Positions 1-11,631 of a stretch of 64,000 bases of DNA are shown here, in pieces. The notes below the pieces were generated by a model. The model searched no databases. It saw only the letters and a list, made by a program, of their open reading frames with translations, and had not been told where the DNA came from. Positions within the stretch are counted from its first letter, which is position 1, and the number at the start of each line of letters is the position of its first letter. Source of the DNA: Phytophthora sp. 'mugwort' (lineage: Eukaryota; Oomycota; Peronosporomycetes; Peronosporales; Peronosporaceae); the NCBI GenBank assembly GCA_033558025.1, contig JAUCEF010000014.1, positions 1,240,001-1,304,000 on the forward strand, written 5' to 3'. The position numbers and the translations under genes were made by a program.

Positions 1-286
1 AATAGTTCTCTCGCCGAACCTCGACCATGCTTTCTTCGTCACAGATAGCAGCGGGGCTCAGAGAACACAACAGCAAGCAGCTCGTCGACCACTGCCGTGC
101 GTTACCGACAGAAAGGCCGGCACCTTACCCGACGTACTCCTCCGTAGCCGAATCAGGCTTTCGCTCATGCAGCGACTTCGAACAGCATCGAGGCGATACT
201 GCCGGCAACAACTTCGGCTCCTGTCCAGGCGGCAGAGCTTTGGTTGGTCAAATCGACCGTCCGGAGACAAGATCGTGGTGGTCACC

Positions 287-469
287 CTCCAGGCGAAGGT
301 GTGCTCCCAGGCGGAGACTTGTGCGTCCAGGCGACGACTTTTGCTCCCAGGTGGAGATTTGTGCGTCCAGGTGACGACTTCGACCATCCTCCAGGCGAGG
401 ATGCGCTCCTAGGCGGAGCTTTCTGCGTCCAGACGACCACTTAAACACTCTCCAGGCGAAAGTGCGCAC
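287..469. repeat. minisatellite, ~18-20 bp unit, about 9 copies
   Basis: Imperfect tandem units alternate between a CTCCCAGGCGGAGA-type and a CGTCCAGGCGACGA-type subunit, so the higher-order period is about 38 bp. All frames are open for short stretches, but no start, domain or codon constraint is visible, so I treat it as non-coding repeat DNA. Confidence 0.75.
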
Positions 470-1217
470 CCTCATCGGGTCGAGTGACTTGAGACCACTG
501 CCCAGGCGGCAGGATCATGGGCCCGCCTGTCATACCGACAAGTTCCCTTCCTTGACGTAGACACCAGTACATGTCCACTCTGTTTTCTTCCTTCCTTGAT
601 GCCTTAGTCAGACCGACCAGGCCAGAGTCTTTCGTCAACCGACGAACTTCCCCATGTAGCGTAGCCCGCGTCCGTGAGGACGCCCGAAACGCCACTGTAT
701 GACCCCCAAGTAATCGTTGTCTTCGTCACCACCCCAGCTAGGGCGGAGCTTTCTTGAAGCTCCGTGAAACCACAGCGCGGCTGATGAGAGTCCCCGGACT
801 CCCCCACCCCCGACGGTAGTCATCGCGGAACAGTAATGGCGGGGCTCAGCTAACGACACATGAGGACCCAGGCGGCCACTCGTGAACGACACCGACAGAC
901 CGGCAGATGGCTTACCCGACGCACTACCCTGTGTCCACTAAGCTCGATCTCTTACCTTACAAACAGTTCACTCACGGTTGTGTATTGCTCTCTGGACCGC
1001 AAGTTCTGTACTGAGCCCTCGCGCGACCTCTAACCCGGCCTGCAGCGCTTCGCCCGACCGCTGACCCGGCCGAAAGCGACTCTTCGCCCCGACTCTCCGT
1101 CTCCATGCTTCCAGATCCGTCCATTCGCCACGCTGGCGGTCCCTCGCTTCGTGTGAGCCCATCGCCACGCAGCTGCCTACACCTACGGTTCCCTGCCTGC
1201 TCACCGCCGCTAGTCCT
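470..1217. other. no recognisable gene
   Basis: Several short open frames exist on both strands, but none has a recognisable domain, signal peptide or intron structure. I see nothing specific here. Confidence 0.5.
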
Positions 1218-1395
1218 TCTTGATCCGCTGCTGCACGTCCGGCTTGGTCTGCTATTGCTCGTCCATCTTGGTCTCCTGCTGCTCGTTCGTCTTGATCTGC
1301 TGCTGTCTGTTCGTGTTGATCTGCTGTTGCTCGTCCACCTTGATCCTCTGCCGCTCGTTCGTCTTAATCTCGTGCTGCTCATCCGTCTGCTGCTT
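1218..1395 (-). repeat. 24 bp tandem repeat encoding an 8-residue Gln-rich period
   Basis: About seven 24 bp units follow the pattern CTTGATCTGCTGCTGCTCGT plus four bases. Read on the minus strand they give an 8-residue period close to I-K-T-D/N-E-Q-Q-Q, broken by one in-frame stop. The plus frame gives a Leu-rich repeat instead. The minus frame looks like a decayed repeat-protein segment, because unit-to-unit changes keep the D/N-E-Q-Q core. No flanking exon could be identified. Confidence 0.65.
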
Positions 1396-4300
1396 GCCCG
1401 TTTACTCCATGTCCGTCAGGTCGATCAACTTGCCGCTCTGCCGATGCACACGATGCCTACTCTCTCATATATTCGGTTACGATAGTGGCACCTGATACTC
1501 CCGACAAAAAGCTGTCCCGTGCTGTAGTACCACAGGGTGCGAGCTGATCGATTTGCTGCGGTCAGACTCATATTTCGATCTATATAGTGATCGTAAATCT
1601 CGTGCTCTGGTTGCGGAGGGGTCTGTAGCCGGTGCGCCTGATGGAACAGAAGGGTCGATATGTGTTGCGGTGTTAGCACCTAGCGATGGCGAGTTGCTGG
1701 AAGTGGGTAGTTATATCTAGATCATTCCTACGCGCTGCGAGCTAGCCAAAATTGGACACCAGCCGAAGAACGAGCTGGAATCTGACATGCTCACCGCTCT
1801 GGGAATCCTGCCGCGTGGCTAAAAGTGTTGCGGCGCGACGCGGAACATAGATCTATCATGCAAGGACATTGAAAGCCAAAAAGGTAAAAGAATTAATGAG
1901 GACTCAGGTGTTAAATCGACTACGATCGTGGCGCTCTGTGTTTATAAAGCTGCTGTGAATGGGCGGGCGTCATCGTCGAGGCGCCGCGGACTAGCGACGT
2001 ATCAATATATATATATATATCGGAGTGCGTATACTCCTCAGGGAATAAGGTTTTCAGATACTGGTGATGCACATGTATTGGATACTGCTTCATGCATATA
2101 TGTGAAAACGTAAGGGGGAGCGGAATATGCCGGAAAGATATATGAGTACGATGCGATTGTGCAAGTACGGCCAGGCTAAACAATAGTGGTACAAGATGCT
2201 CTATGACACTAAGTCCACACGGAAGATGCATGTGCTCGAGGAAGCACTTGCGCACGGATTTACGGCTCGTTCTCTTAGCCATGAATGCAACCCAACTGCT
2301 GCCTTCTGTCGAGAAGCAGAACCGCAGCAGCGTGACGTAAAGCGAGCGCCAGAGTCCTGCGAACTACGATGACAAAATATGGTTCAAATGCGCGGCCGAG
2401 GAATACTGAAAGGCTCAATTCGATGCCGACTAGAATACAATTGTCATAGACGGTAACCTACCATTTGGCGAATTCATCGCATGGCGGACGAATATGTACC
2501 TGTGTAGAGCGCAAATTAGCCAGTCGGCCAATTGATAACTTGGAAAGACAGAGAGCAGGATGCATTTGTGTTTTTAGTACTGTTAGTGGCTCCAGAACAG
2601 CGGCAGCAACATTTGGCAACGTGCTAAGTGCAACACACAAGTGTACGTATGATAAATAAGCTGTTGGGCGCAGAGAACTTCACGTAGAAAAAATAGATCC
2701 GTGCTCGCACAGGAGGGCGAATAGCCTCTAACTATAATATCTCCCACAACCGTCCCACGACCACACCGCCACAGTACGGGCAGTATCTGCACCTCTTCTC
2801 GCAAACTAAGCTTCACCGCATGGGCTGGTCGCCAGCCCAACCATTCGCATGCTCCTCGACGAGCTTTTCAAAAGCGTTGGGCTCCCTTCAGGTGCCGACC
2901 GCTTTCCTAGCTCGAGCTGAGGTCGTGAATTTCAATGGAGACGAGTATGTGCAACATGAGTTTCTCTAAGTACGATATTTTAATATGGAACTTTGTATGC
3001 GGTTCATAAAAGGTGTATGGTACTATAATTTTGTCGCTGCTGCCGAAACCGGCAATTTGTATGCGGACCCTGTCAAAGGCGCTGAAATCGCAGACGTTAA
3101 AACATGTACCCTCTTGCCATGCATAATAAAAAGAACATATCTAAACAGCAGTTTCTAATTCCCCCTACAAGCCGGATAGAGGCAAAAGTGTGACCAGATT
3201 TGGGGGGTCCTATCGATTTGGCGTGCACTGTACTAGACGGAGCGCCATCCTACACTTAGACGTGTCTCCCTAATCAGACCGACACACGGCGTATGAGGGT
3301 TGATTCCGGATAAGCGTCGGGTCAGAACCGTCGCATGTTGGGTAAATGGTCTGAACAGCAGTGGGTAAGTTCTCTAAGCAAGCGCCTACCTATTGATAGT
3401 TTCGATGACGGACTGTCGACGGTCTTGGAAATTCAAGGGCTGTAACAAATGATTTACGACTAGGGCAGCTTGACGGTGCGATCGTGAGCTGCAGGATGAA
3501 ACGGATGTTGTTGTCGAAAATGTTGTGATCATCATATTGCGTTGGGTACATGTGAAATTGGACATTCAAATGAAAAGATGTCGGCGCGATTTACGAGCGG
3601 TTTGTTGCAAACCATCAGGACATCCCGCAAGGCAAGTTCTGTACCGAGACACGATGTACGGTGCTAAACAATGGCATTTAGGTGCGTTATAAGGAAACGT
3701 TGCTCCCCGTGAGCTCCGAGAGTTCAACAAGCGAGTGGGATCGTCCGATTATAATCTTCATTATATTTTAATCCAGTCTTCTAAATATTAGTAGCGGGGC
3801 CCAAAATTTCCGTTACTAATATTTAGATGACCGGATTATTTCGGACACAGGCTTTCATGCAAAACGGCGATCTCGGGTTCAGATAGTTATCAAACTCCTG
3901 GAGGTCATAAACCTTCTCTTAAACCCCTTCATCATTCTCGGGCTCCCACACCGCTTGCCCCCGTACGCGTCGTACCGAAGAGTATGCCAGTAGTGCAGAT
4001 TGTCGGAAACCCGTAGCAGCAGTCGAGATGTCACGGCGGCCGGGTCACTTCTGCGCCACGCTCGCCGCACCCACCCACCACCACTTCGACACGAGGCGGG
4101 CGCGGGTTACAAAGCTTGATGCACCACACTTGGTTGCTCTTTTTGTACGTTGATCTTAGCGCACAGAATGTCCTTGAACGAACGACAGATGGCGATGTCT
4201 CCTGCTTGCAGGTAAGGGGACAACCCACCACATCCCGCTCTTCCGCGTGTGGCATATCGCCTGCACGTCCTTGGAGATGTGTGCGCGCATCGAATCATAA

Positions 4301-4560
4301 CAAGGGAACTCACGTCGCTCGTTGCGACCAACGGTAATTGCAGATAGATCCACGTATATGTCTGGCGTAGCCGCGGGACAAGAGAACCGGCCACGATAGC
4401 GCTCTTTGTTGGTCATAGGCAAATCAGGTCACTGGTGGTCATACACAAAAACTCACGAAACATCAGCGATTAATCACAGATGAAAAACGGATGATGTGCA
4501 GGGAGCAGGGGCGCCAGTTGTGGGGAAGATCCGTCCAAGCTACAAGTCGAGCGGCGGTTT
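1396..4560. other. 3.2 kb without a recognisable gene
   Basis: No frame shows a domain or consistent coding character. The stretch contains an (AT)8 run at about 2005-2020 and a hairpin at 3769-3838. It is probably decayed repeat DNA. Confidence 0.5.
3769..3838. repeat. 25 bp inverted repeat, possible MITE-like hairpin
   Basis: Arms at 3769-3793 and 3814-3838 pair at 23 of 25 positions around a 20 bp spacer. The arm core CTAAATATTAGTA is perfectly inverted. It may be a miniature foldback element remnant or a structural hairpin; no second copy was seen in the window. Confidence 0.55.
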
Positions 4561-4581
4561 GTCACATCGCAGCTCCGTGCC

Positions 4582-5135
4582 AAGAATTCTACGCGGAGAG
4601 CGTGCGCCTACCCGACAGCCTGATGGACGAAGTGCGCCACGGCGTGCTCCTGATTGAGAAGGCGCTGGGCATGACGTTCGTCGACACGACGAACCCGCTG
4701 CTGGTGTTGGTCAGCGCGGCGGCGAGCGCTTTGCGTACTACTGTTACAGATGCTCGGCGACATGGTGCGACGACGACCGAGGCGGAGCAGTCGGCCATGA
4801 AGAAGGCTTGCGGCGTCGCATTCGACGTGGAGCTGACGGCCAGCGACCTAAAGGAGCTGGTGCAAAAGTACAAGAAAGAGTACGCCAAGTCACGCCAAGT
4901 CGTCCCCTTCGGACCCGCGGGAGCAGATTCGCATGTGCGTCGACGTCGTGTTCGCTGGGACATACCGGGCTTGTCCGTGCCGTGAGATCAACGAAATCAC
5001 AGGTCTCAAGGGCACGGCTGTGAACGTGCAGGTGTACGGAATTGTTAACGACAAGTCGTGCACGGTAATGCTGTTCAGGCGCAACCCGGCCAACGGCGAC
5101 AACAATCTGTACGGCAAGTTCCTGCTGAACGCGCA
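4582..5135 (+). pseudogene. pyruvate, phosphate dikinase fragment (N-terminal ATP-binding part)
   Basis: Two frames together read like the nucleotide-binding N-terminal half of pyruvate, phosphate dikinase, the enzyme interconverting pyruvate and phosphoenolpyruvate. Recognisable pieces are VRLPDSLMDEVRHGVLLIEK, TASDLKELVQKYKKEY, then in the next frame EINEITGLKGTAVNVQ and NPANGDNNLYGKFLLNA. The match breaks after NPLLVLVSAA, where the expected Ser-Met-Pro-Gly-Met-Met segment is missing. A frameshift lies near 4908-4912. Both ends are truncated: the rest of the ATP-grasp part, the phosphohistidine domain and the PEP-binding barrel are absent. This is a dead fragment. I infer duplication from a functional copy elsewhere. 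Confidence 0.8.
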
Positions 5136-5272
5136 CATGTACAAATATCTACTGTCGTGTTTGCGACAAAACCTTCATGAAACATTTTCCCGAATTGCTA
5201 GTGGTAAGTAATGACACCAATTTGTAAGATGGTTATGCTGACTGATCAATTTCAAGTCTTTTACCGCATATA

Positions 5273-5420
5273 TGTGTATTGCTATACCATTTGCTGTCTT
5301 ATCAAGAGTGTGTATTTCTGTACCAGCTGCAATCTTACCAGCGAAGTTTGATTCTGTACCTGCTGCAGTCTTATCACCGATGTGTATTCTGTACCAGTTG
5401 CGGTCTCATCACAGAGATAT
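5273..5420. repeat. ~36 bp imperfect tandem repeat, 4 copies
   Basis: Four degenerate units share the pattern TGTATT-CTGTACCAG-TGC-TCTTATCA. They sit directly downstream of the pyruvate phosphate dikinase fragment. Confidence 0.6.
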
Positions 5421-6205
5421 TAGAGCTAGCATATTCATACCAGAACGAAATTGGAGTTTTGCAGGGAATGCGTCTCCACGCAGCAGTATGGCAGTTTGCT
5501 CTAGATCAATGGAGTGCATACGCTCGCGCATACGCTTCGAAGCGCTTCTTACTCTCCGATGTGGAACATCAGGTATCTGATAAGAAATGGATACTTCGCC
5601 GAGGGGGTGTAAGTCTCCAGAAGTCGTGGCTACGCTTCAGCGAAGAGAAACGCCGAGAGATCATGACCGCGATACCTGACACCGGATTTCCTACCGGAAG
5701 CAATGGCATTCTTAATGGGCGCAATCATCGTTTGATTAGAAGACAATCCACACGCCAAACCTGCCCTCAAGTATTGACTTCTCCTGTCAGCGAGACCAAC
5801 ACACTTCAGCCTCATCCAGCACCAAGCCTACACTTATCAGTGATCCCGGCCGTCGTGCTCTGGTAAAATCACGTTTAAGCTACTACAAGATTGTAGGCAA
5901 AGAAGCGCTGGTTCAGCTAAAAATCTACTGCAGTCGTGGCAGTTTTATGGTCATTAGATGCTGTGGTTCAAAGCGTAGAAGCAGCTGGCCAACTCGCGCG
6001 TGTTCAGGACAACCCTACATTGATTTTTGAAGCTACCGCCGAGCCTTTATCGGATGTTTTTGCATCCGTTAGAGGCACTGCTGTTTTCTATCCTGACCCA
6101 TCAGAAGATCTGCCTTCCGAATGGTTCTCAGCCGCATGGATTACCAGAGCACAAGATACATACTTCGCCGCTGTTCAGAAGGTAGTACGCGACTCCAGAT
6201 ACTGA
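5421..6205 (+). pseudogene. unidentified broken coding relic
   Basis: Two plus-strand frames have protein-like composition. One (about 5420-5866) contains ALDQWSAYARAYASKRFLL and a charged stretch ending near FSEEKRREIMTAIP. The other (5936-6205) contains SVEAAGQLARVQDNPTLIFE and ends WITRAQDTYFAAVQKVVRD. They are separated by stops. I do not recognise the family. Given the neighbours it is probably part of a decayed mobile element or a gene fragment. Confidence 0.3.
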
Positions 6206-6340
6206 TCGTCTATATGGAATCAATCTTTCTCTGTTACCATCTTACTATCCTTGTTTTGGGACAAGTCGAAGAGACCCCCACTATAACCCAGCGCTTCGAT
6301 CGATCGACGTAGATATCATATCCGATTGCATATTCATTAT

Positions 6341-8199
6341 TTAAAGCCTAATCAGAGTTTCACTATCGTTGCTTTCATACTCCTTGAATTCGTAAGAACT
6401 GACTGCATTCTGAACATTCGCCAGAGTTCTTAATTGTACAGGAACTGCTGTATCTCTCTGACGATTCACCACTCGCCTTTGATCTCCACGCAATTGATGC
6501 GCTTCCCCATCGTCACTGGAATCATCGTTTCCACCAGCGTCTTCATCTTCATCATCCGAACTGGACTCATCCTCCGGCAGCTCGACAGGTCGAGGCGGTT
6601 TTATTGGTGCGCGATCAGGCTCCCGGGCCCGGCCCATGTCAATGTTACACTTCAGGTTAGTAGCGGCGAGCTAACTTTTCGATCCTCCACGAAGTCTGGC
6701 AAATTTGTGTGCGGTCCTGAAAATATTGCGTTCATCTCGCGGTTGAAACGTTCCAAAGGGTTGTTGGTACGGCTAACAGCATCACGTGTGAAACGTTCAA
6801 CGTTCCATAATTTTGGAGGAAACCTCGTAAGCCATCATGTTCTAGAAAAGTATCTCCAGAATTTGGCCACTTCGCTTCGGAATAGCTGATGCCAGCTACA
6901 CCTAGCAGCAATTTTATGTTTCACCCACTTGACACCGTATTTTTTTCTACTTTTGTCTGCGGAATCACTGTAACCATATCCAGTACTCCATATTTCATCG
7001 CGATCTGGCATTCCTTATTAGGAATCCCGTATCTCTTCATGCGCCTTCTGCACGCTTGTTTAAGGTGAAAAAAAAAAGCGGCCGATGCGCATCGCGTTTG
7101 GAAAGTTATCTCCAATGGCTCGAATCATTCCAAATTCAAAGTCACAGTAGACAAATTCCGGATTCATTGTGTCTCCAGTCGCGTCTAAAACCAAACGAAC
7201 TGCATTGAAAGACATGGTGTATCTCTTAGACGTACACAGAACAAAAGCGCAAGGAAAGTATCTTTTAGTCGGTCGGTCGTACGTAGTGATCACAACACAC
7301 CGCTTAAACTTCGCTGGAACGCATTGAAAAATTCCATCTATGAAGAGCGACGTCTTCTCCTGCTTGAGCATGTTCAGTAACACAAGATGTTCTTAACCGA
7401 TAAGGCGCTCTCTCGTGTTGCTCAACTTGTCGTAGTAGGAATAGTGAAACAGAAGCAAATTGGTATCCGTAGAAAGACCGTTATCATTCAATACCAGTGA
7501 CAATGGCGAAACTTCTATCTGCCCAAACACGGATCCGCCGAACTCCTCGACCCTGATACGATTCACCCGGCGTATCACTTACTCTCTCGACAATCCAATG
7601 ATCGATACACTTGAATCACGACTGCCATAAAACTTCGCCCGGATCGTATCCCAAATTGCGGAGCGACTTGCCGTCATAGTGACTGCAAGTCGATCCAGCT
7701 CTCGCCTCATTTCGATAACCACATTCATAGTGATAGCAGATACATGGTTTTCAGTATCGTTGGCCGACCGTCCGCAACTGTTCGGTATGAGGGCGAAGTT
7801 TGTGTACCTCTCAAGTCTGAAAATGAAGTCACATTTTCTTTTACAACCTGACCGGTAGTGACTGCATCTGTATGCCACTTTGGAAGGGTACTGGTTGGCC
7901 TTGGTGTATTTGTACCCTGCAATCTAGCGCGTTGTTCGTCTAGTTCGCCGACAGCTTGCAAGAGTCTCGTCATTAGACCCGAAGCTTACATCGCTATCCA
8001 TTACATGCCCCCGATGCACTTCCACTCCATCTTTGACTCGTATCGTCCATTTCACCATATCCAAATTCGAAATCTTCATCAAAGCCGAGTTTACTGTGAT
8101 CACGTCCTGCACTCATATTGTCAATTCGCCCTTCTTCTTCACTGTCTTCGTTCGCGGGGTTCAACAAAAATTCCATGCAAAACGGTGTTAAGACGTTAG
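6341..8199 (-). pseudogene. Mutator-like (MULE) transposase relic 1
   Basis: Minus-strand fragments in several frames follow the order of an oomycete MULE transposase. About 7878-7579 is an N-terminal segment. At 7383-7060 the DDE catalytic region reads SLFIDGIFQCVPAKFKRCVV, then YCDFEFGMIRAIGDNFPNAM. At about 7080-6921 is the Phe-His-x-Lys-Gln-Ala-Cys-Arg-Arg region. At about 6790-6690 the hallmark TNNPLERFNREMNAIF is readable. The 6637-6341 part is a strongly acidic Asp/Glu/Ser tail. At least three frameshifts and stops make it non-functional. Terminal inverted repeats were not found. The superfamily call rests on the DDE-region and TNNPxExFN signatures. Confidence 0.8.
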
Positions 8200-9197
8200 A
8201 CTGGATGGATTATCTGGAATTGCCAATGTCCGAGTCTAAGTCTCCGACAACGTTTCCGTAGGGACTACTTAGCCCGCTGTTATTCCTAAAAACATAGTAA
8301 TGAACACGAAAAGAGGCTGCACATCATTGTCCTCATGTTGGTAAAAGAATCTCTAACCGGTGCTAAGACGCGGCGGTATCTGATACGATCGCTGAGCTAG
8401 TCGTTGGCTTCGTCTTGTCGAACGAGGTGAAGGTATATTAGACCGCGAAGAGCGCAAGCTCCTATTCATCCTGAATTCGCTAACCCCGGTTCTGAGCAAC
8501 TTTGAAAATGATCAATACGAATCCAACGACATCCGTTAGAAACCAACGACTTCCGTTTCTCGGAAACCAAGGAAGGGCCGCGAAACCAATTTTGCGGACT
8601 GTCATATTCATACGTCATAACCCTACGGCACGTGCACTTCCACACGAAGTTTTTCTACAGCATCTTCCAGATGGCTCCGCCACGTGGAGGGATTTACCCT
8701 GGGTTTGCCGGATGACCAAAGCTAACCTGACCTGCCGATGACCTATTTTGCGCTCTTCCTCGGCCACAACTAGAGGGAAGATTTCTAAGTGTATTTTCTT
8801 GTAGTGACTGGCTGCCGGACTCTAATAGGGACGTGTCTTTTAATCGGACATGTCGTTAGACAGAAAAGCAGACACCATCCCTGTTCCTGCTGTCTCTTTC
8901 TATATATGTTTATTAGGTTTGCGTAAAGATAAAGAAAATGGTTGTGCAAATTCGAACACGTACTAGTAACGAGTAGATCCAATCTACTTGTACTGTACTT
9001 CAAGCTCATTTTTTTCTCTAACACGTGATCGAAATCGACCTGACGGTGTTCAACCTCTGACAGGCAATAGTGGGCTCCACAAAATTGCTGACAACAATAG
9101 AGCTAAATTTAACAATAGTGCCAAAATAGTCAGAGACTGCGAATAAGCATACCCTACACCTATCAAGTCAACTTTTGTACCAGATCCGATCTTTCGG
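8200..9197. other. no recognisable gene
   Basis: Intergenic DNA upstream of the TMTC-like gene. I see only short open frames without domains and no clear promoter motif. Confidence 0.5.
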
Positions 9198-11349
9198 GTG
9201 CTATTACGAGACGCGAGAATGCTGCAGACCCGCGGACAATGCGTCGCGTTAATCTGGGCGGTGACAGCTCTGTTATACACGTCCCTTTTACTACTAACCC
9301 GGGCGTCAGGGGGTTGGGACTTTTGGTACATTTGGGACGATCGCGACAACTTCGTGGAGAATGAAGTGCTTCAGAGTGAAATGAGCTTTCAAACACTTTA
9401 CAACATGTTCAAGATGGTGCGACTCAATGTATACGAACCTTTGGGGTGGCTGCTCAAGTATGTTATAGTACATACTGTGGGGTTAAATGCCTGGTGGGTC
9501 CGGATGGTATCAATTATCTTTCATTTCGGAGCTGGATTCGTCGCAGCGAAGGTGTCTGGTCTGGTACTCGATATCGACTATATGCTGATGGGGTTGAAAC
9601 GATCGGGAGGTGCTGGGCTAGAAGTACGACAGTTGAGGGAGCAGAGTTGGCTACACTTTCATGCTTGTTGTGTGAGTGCTGTCGTATTTATGGTCCATCC
9701 GCTTCACGTTGAGGTTGTGGCCTGGCCGTCTGCGCAGCCTTACACGCTAGCGGCATTTTTCAGCTGCTGGGCTCTGCTTGCTCATATCAAGAAAATTCAC
9801 CTTAATTTGAACAAGATCATAGGAGGACATGGTGATATTACGAGCAGTAGCAGGGATGATTTGATACTGAGCACGATAATTGGGGATGGAGCTATGTCAA
9901 CTATCTTACGTTCTTCTGGTATGGGATTATTTTCGTGGGATAAAATTGGCAAAGAAGAACTAATGCGCGTGTTGTTTTCGTGCTATTTCTTGTAGGTCTC
10001 TATCTGTGCGCTCTTCTGTCGAAAAGTGCAAGCTTACTTTTACCTTCGGGTTTCTTCCTCTTCGACGCGTGGGTTTATCTGCAGCTTTCTCCTCAACAAC
10101 GGACTGTGAATACCAAACAGATCTTCTTGTATGCTGCTACTATGGTGCCTTCGGTCGCAATTATGCTGATGTTTGTCTCGGTCACGGCTATCTCGAACTC
10201 CCAAGGAGGGATTCCAGATGTTGTTTCGCTTTCTGCTGGGGAACGCGTGTTGAGAGCATTGAATTCGCCAATATGGGTCGTACGATCTCTTGCGTGGCCT
10301 TCAAAGCTGCGTCCACATTATCAAATTCAACCTGGAGACTTGAGATTCTCAAATCCTGAGTGCTTGCTGTCATTCGCGACAGTAATTTTCGTTTCGGTGC
10401 TGATGCTGTGGCATTTACGGTACCGAGGTATATCTAAGCACATGCTAGCCCTCGCATTCTCCATGGGTATGCTGATGCCGGTGTCAGGTTTGATTCAGCA
10501 CGGTATAGTTACTGCAGCTGCGAACCGGTATGCATACTTGCCTTCAATTGTTCTTGTGCCCTACGGTGGATCGGTAGTGGTTCGCTATTTATTTCCAGAA
10601 GGCAATTCGCAAAATGAAATCGATCAACTAAATGCGCCAGCGTGGGATACTCCAGAACAGGAAATATCCCGTAAATTACACCAGATAAAACCACAGAAGA
10701 GAATCAGGACCATCCCCACAAGTAAGAAATATGCTTGGAGTATTTGTATCTTGTTGATCGGGACAATGCTCTTCATCTCAACTGACCTCTTAAGTCACTG
10801 GCGCAACGAAGATTCGCTTTTCGAGTACTCGCTTCGGTACGATCTCATTATTTTTAAGTGTAATTGCTCGCTAACTTGATATTTCCTGGAACTTGCAGGG
10901 TGGACCCCGCTGATTGGAAGATCTTAGGCCAGCGTGCACAGTATCTGCTGCATGCTGGACGCTGCACCCCTGACGACACCATGTGCCGCCACCATTGGAT
11001 CCTCGCTAATGAATTTTCACCGCGTGGTACGTTGAAGTCTCAGCTGTATCGACTTCATCTCCTGGCCGCTCTTGGTGATGTAAATCGCGCTTGCGACGGC
11101 TACATCAAGCTCCTGAAAGATCATCCGGGCAATAGCTCTGTGCATAATAATGCTGCAGTTTGCTTTGCCATCCGAGGCATGATTAACGAAGCTCGACGTG
11201 AGTTTTCCGTTGCTCTCCATTATCCCGAAATTGATGCTACGATGGCCGTCCATGCTCGCAACTCCCGCGAATTCGACGAATGGGAAATCCAACGAGCCCG
11301 CCATCGTCCTAACGAAGCTCCTGGTTTCATTGGGACAATGACATACTAG
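9198..11349 (+). CDS. TMTC-like protein O-mannosyltransferase (multi-pass membrane + TPR), one frameshift
   Basis: Resembles TMTC proteins, polytopic ER-membrane enzymes that O-mannosylate luminal proteins. The first TM helix (about residues 15-35) is followed by a luminal loop with WYIWDDRDNFVENE, matching the catalytic Asp-Asp loop of the family. VNVYEPLGWLLKY-like and VHPLHVEVVAWPSAQPY motifs follow, then LCALLSKSASLLLPSGF and ANRYAYLPSIVLVP. A C-terminal TPR-like section (residues about 560-660) contains NSSVHNNAAVCFAIRGMINE. An intron at 10837-10898 (GTACGA...TTGCAG, 62 bp) joins SLR to VDPADW in phase. The frame breaks at the T-run 9975-9978, where one base is missing relative to the otherwise continuous frame; this is a recent mutation or a read error. 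With that base counted the protein would be about 696 aa. The start could also be Met at 9222. The C-terminal TPR set is short for the family. Confidence 0.8.
10837..10898 (+). other. intron of the TMTC-like gene
   Basis: 62 bp, GTACGATCTC at the donor and AACTTGCAG at the acceptor. Splicing splits an Arg codon and joins the membrane part to the TPR part; reading through meets a stop. Confidence 0.75.
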
Positions 11350-11631
11350 CTACAAGTACGCCCCCATCAAAGGTAATTCTTCATTATTTCCGCCGATATT
11401 TCTCATTTTTTCGCCCAACCTTCGCGTCTTCACCTCGATTTTTCATTTTTGGTTGGCTTGACATGAAAATTGGTCAATTTTGGCAATAAGCACAACAGGT
11501 GAAAAGAATAGTAGTAGAAAATAGTACATAGTAGTACTAGTATCTTCATCAGATTTTAAACTTAGGTATACTATACAGTCAAGCATTTGCAATAAATTAT
11601 ACACCTTGTGCTGTATACACCAGCAGACACT

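Noticed and set aside
287..469. CRISPR-like array
   Set aside because: Units are contiguous, imperfect and lack unique spacers, and the genome is eukaryotic.
9950..9995. Intron in the TMTC-like gene at TTTCTTGTAG
   Set aside because: No donor at a workable distance: the only GT choice gives about 27 bp, too short; one missing base in the T-run explains the frame change better.
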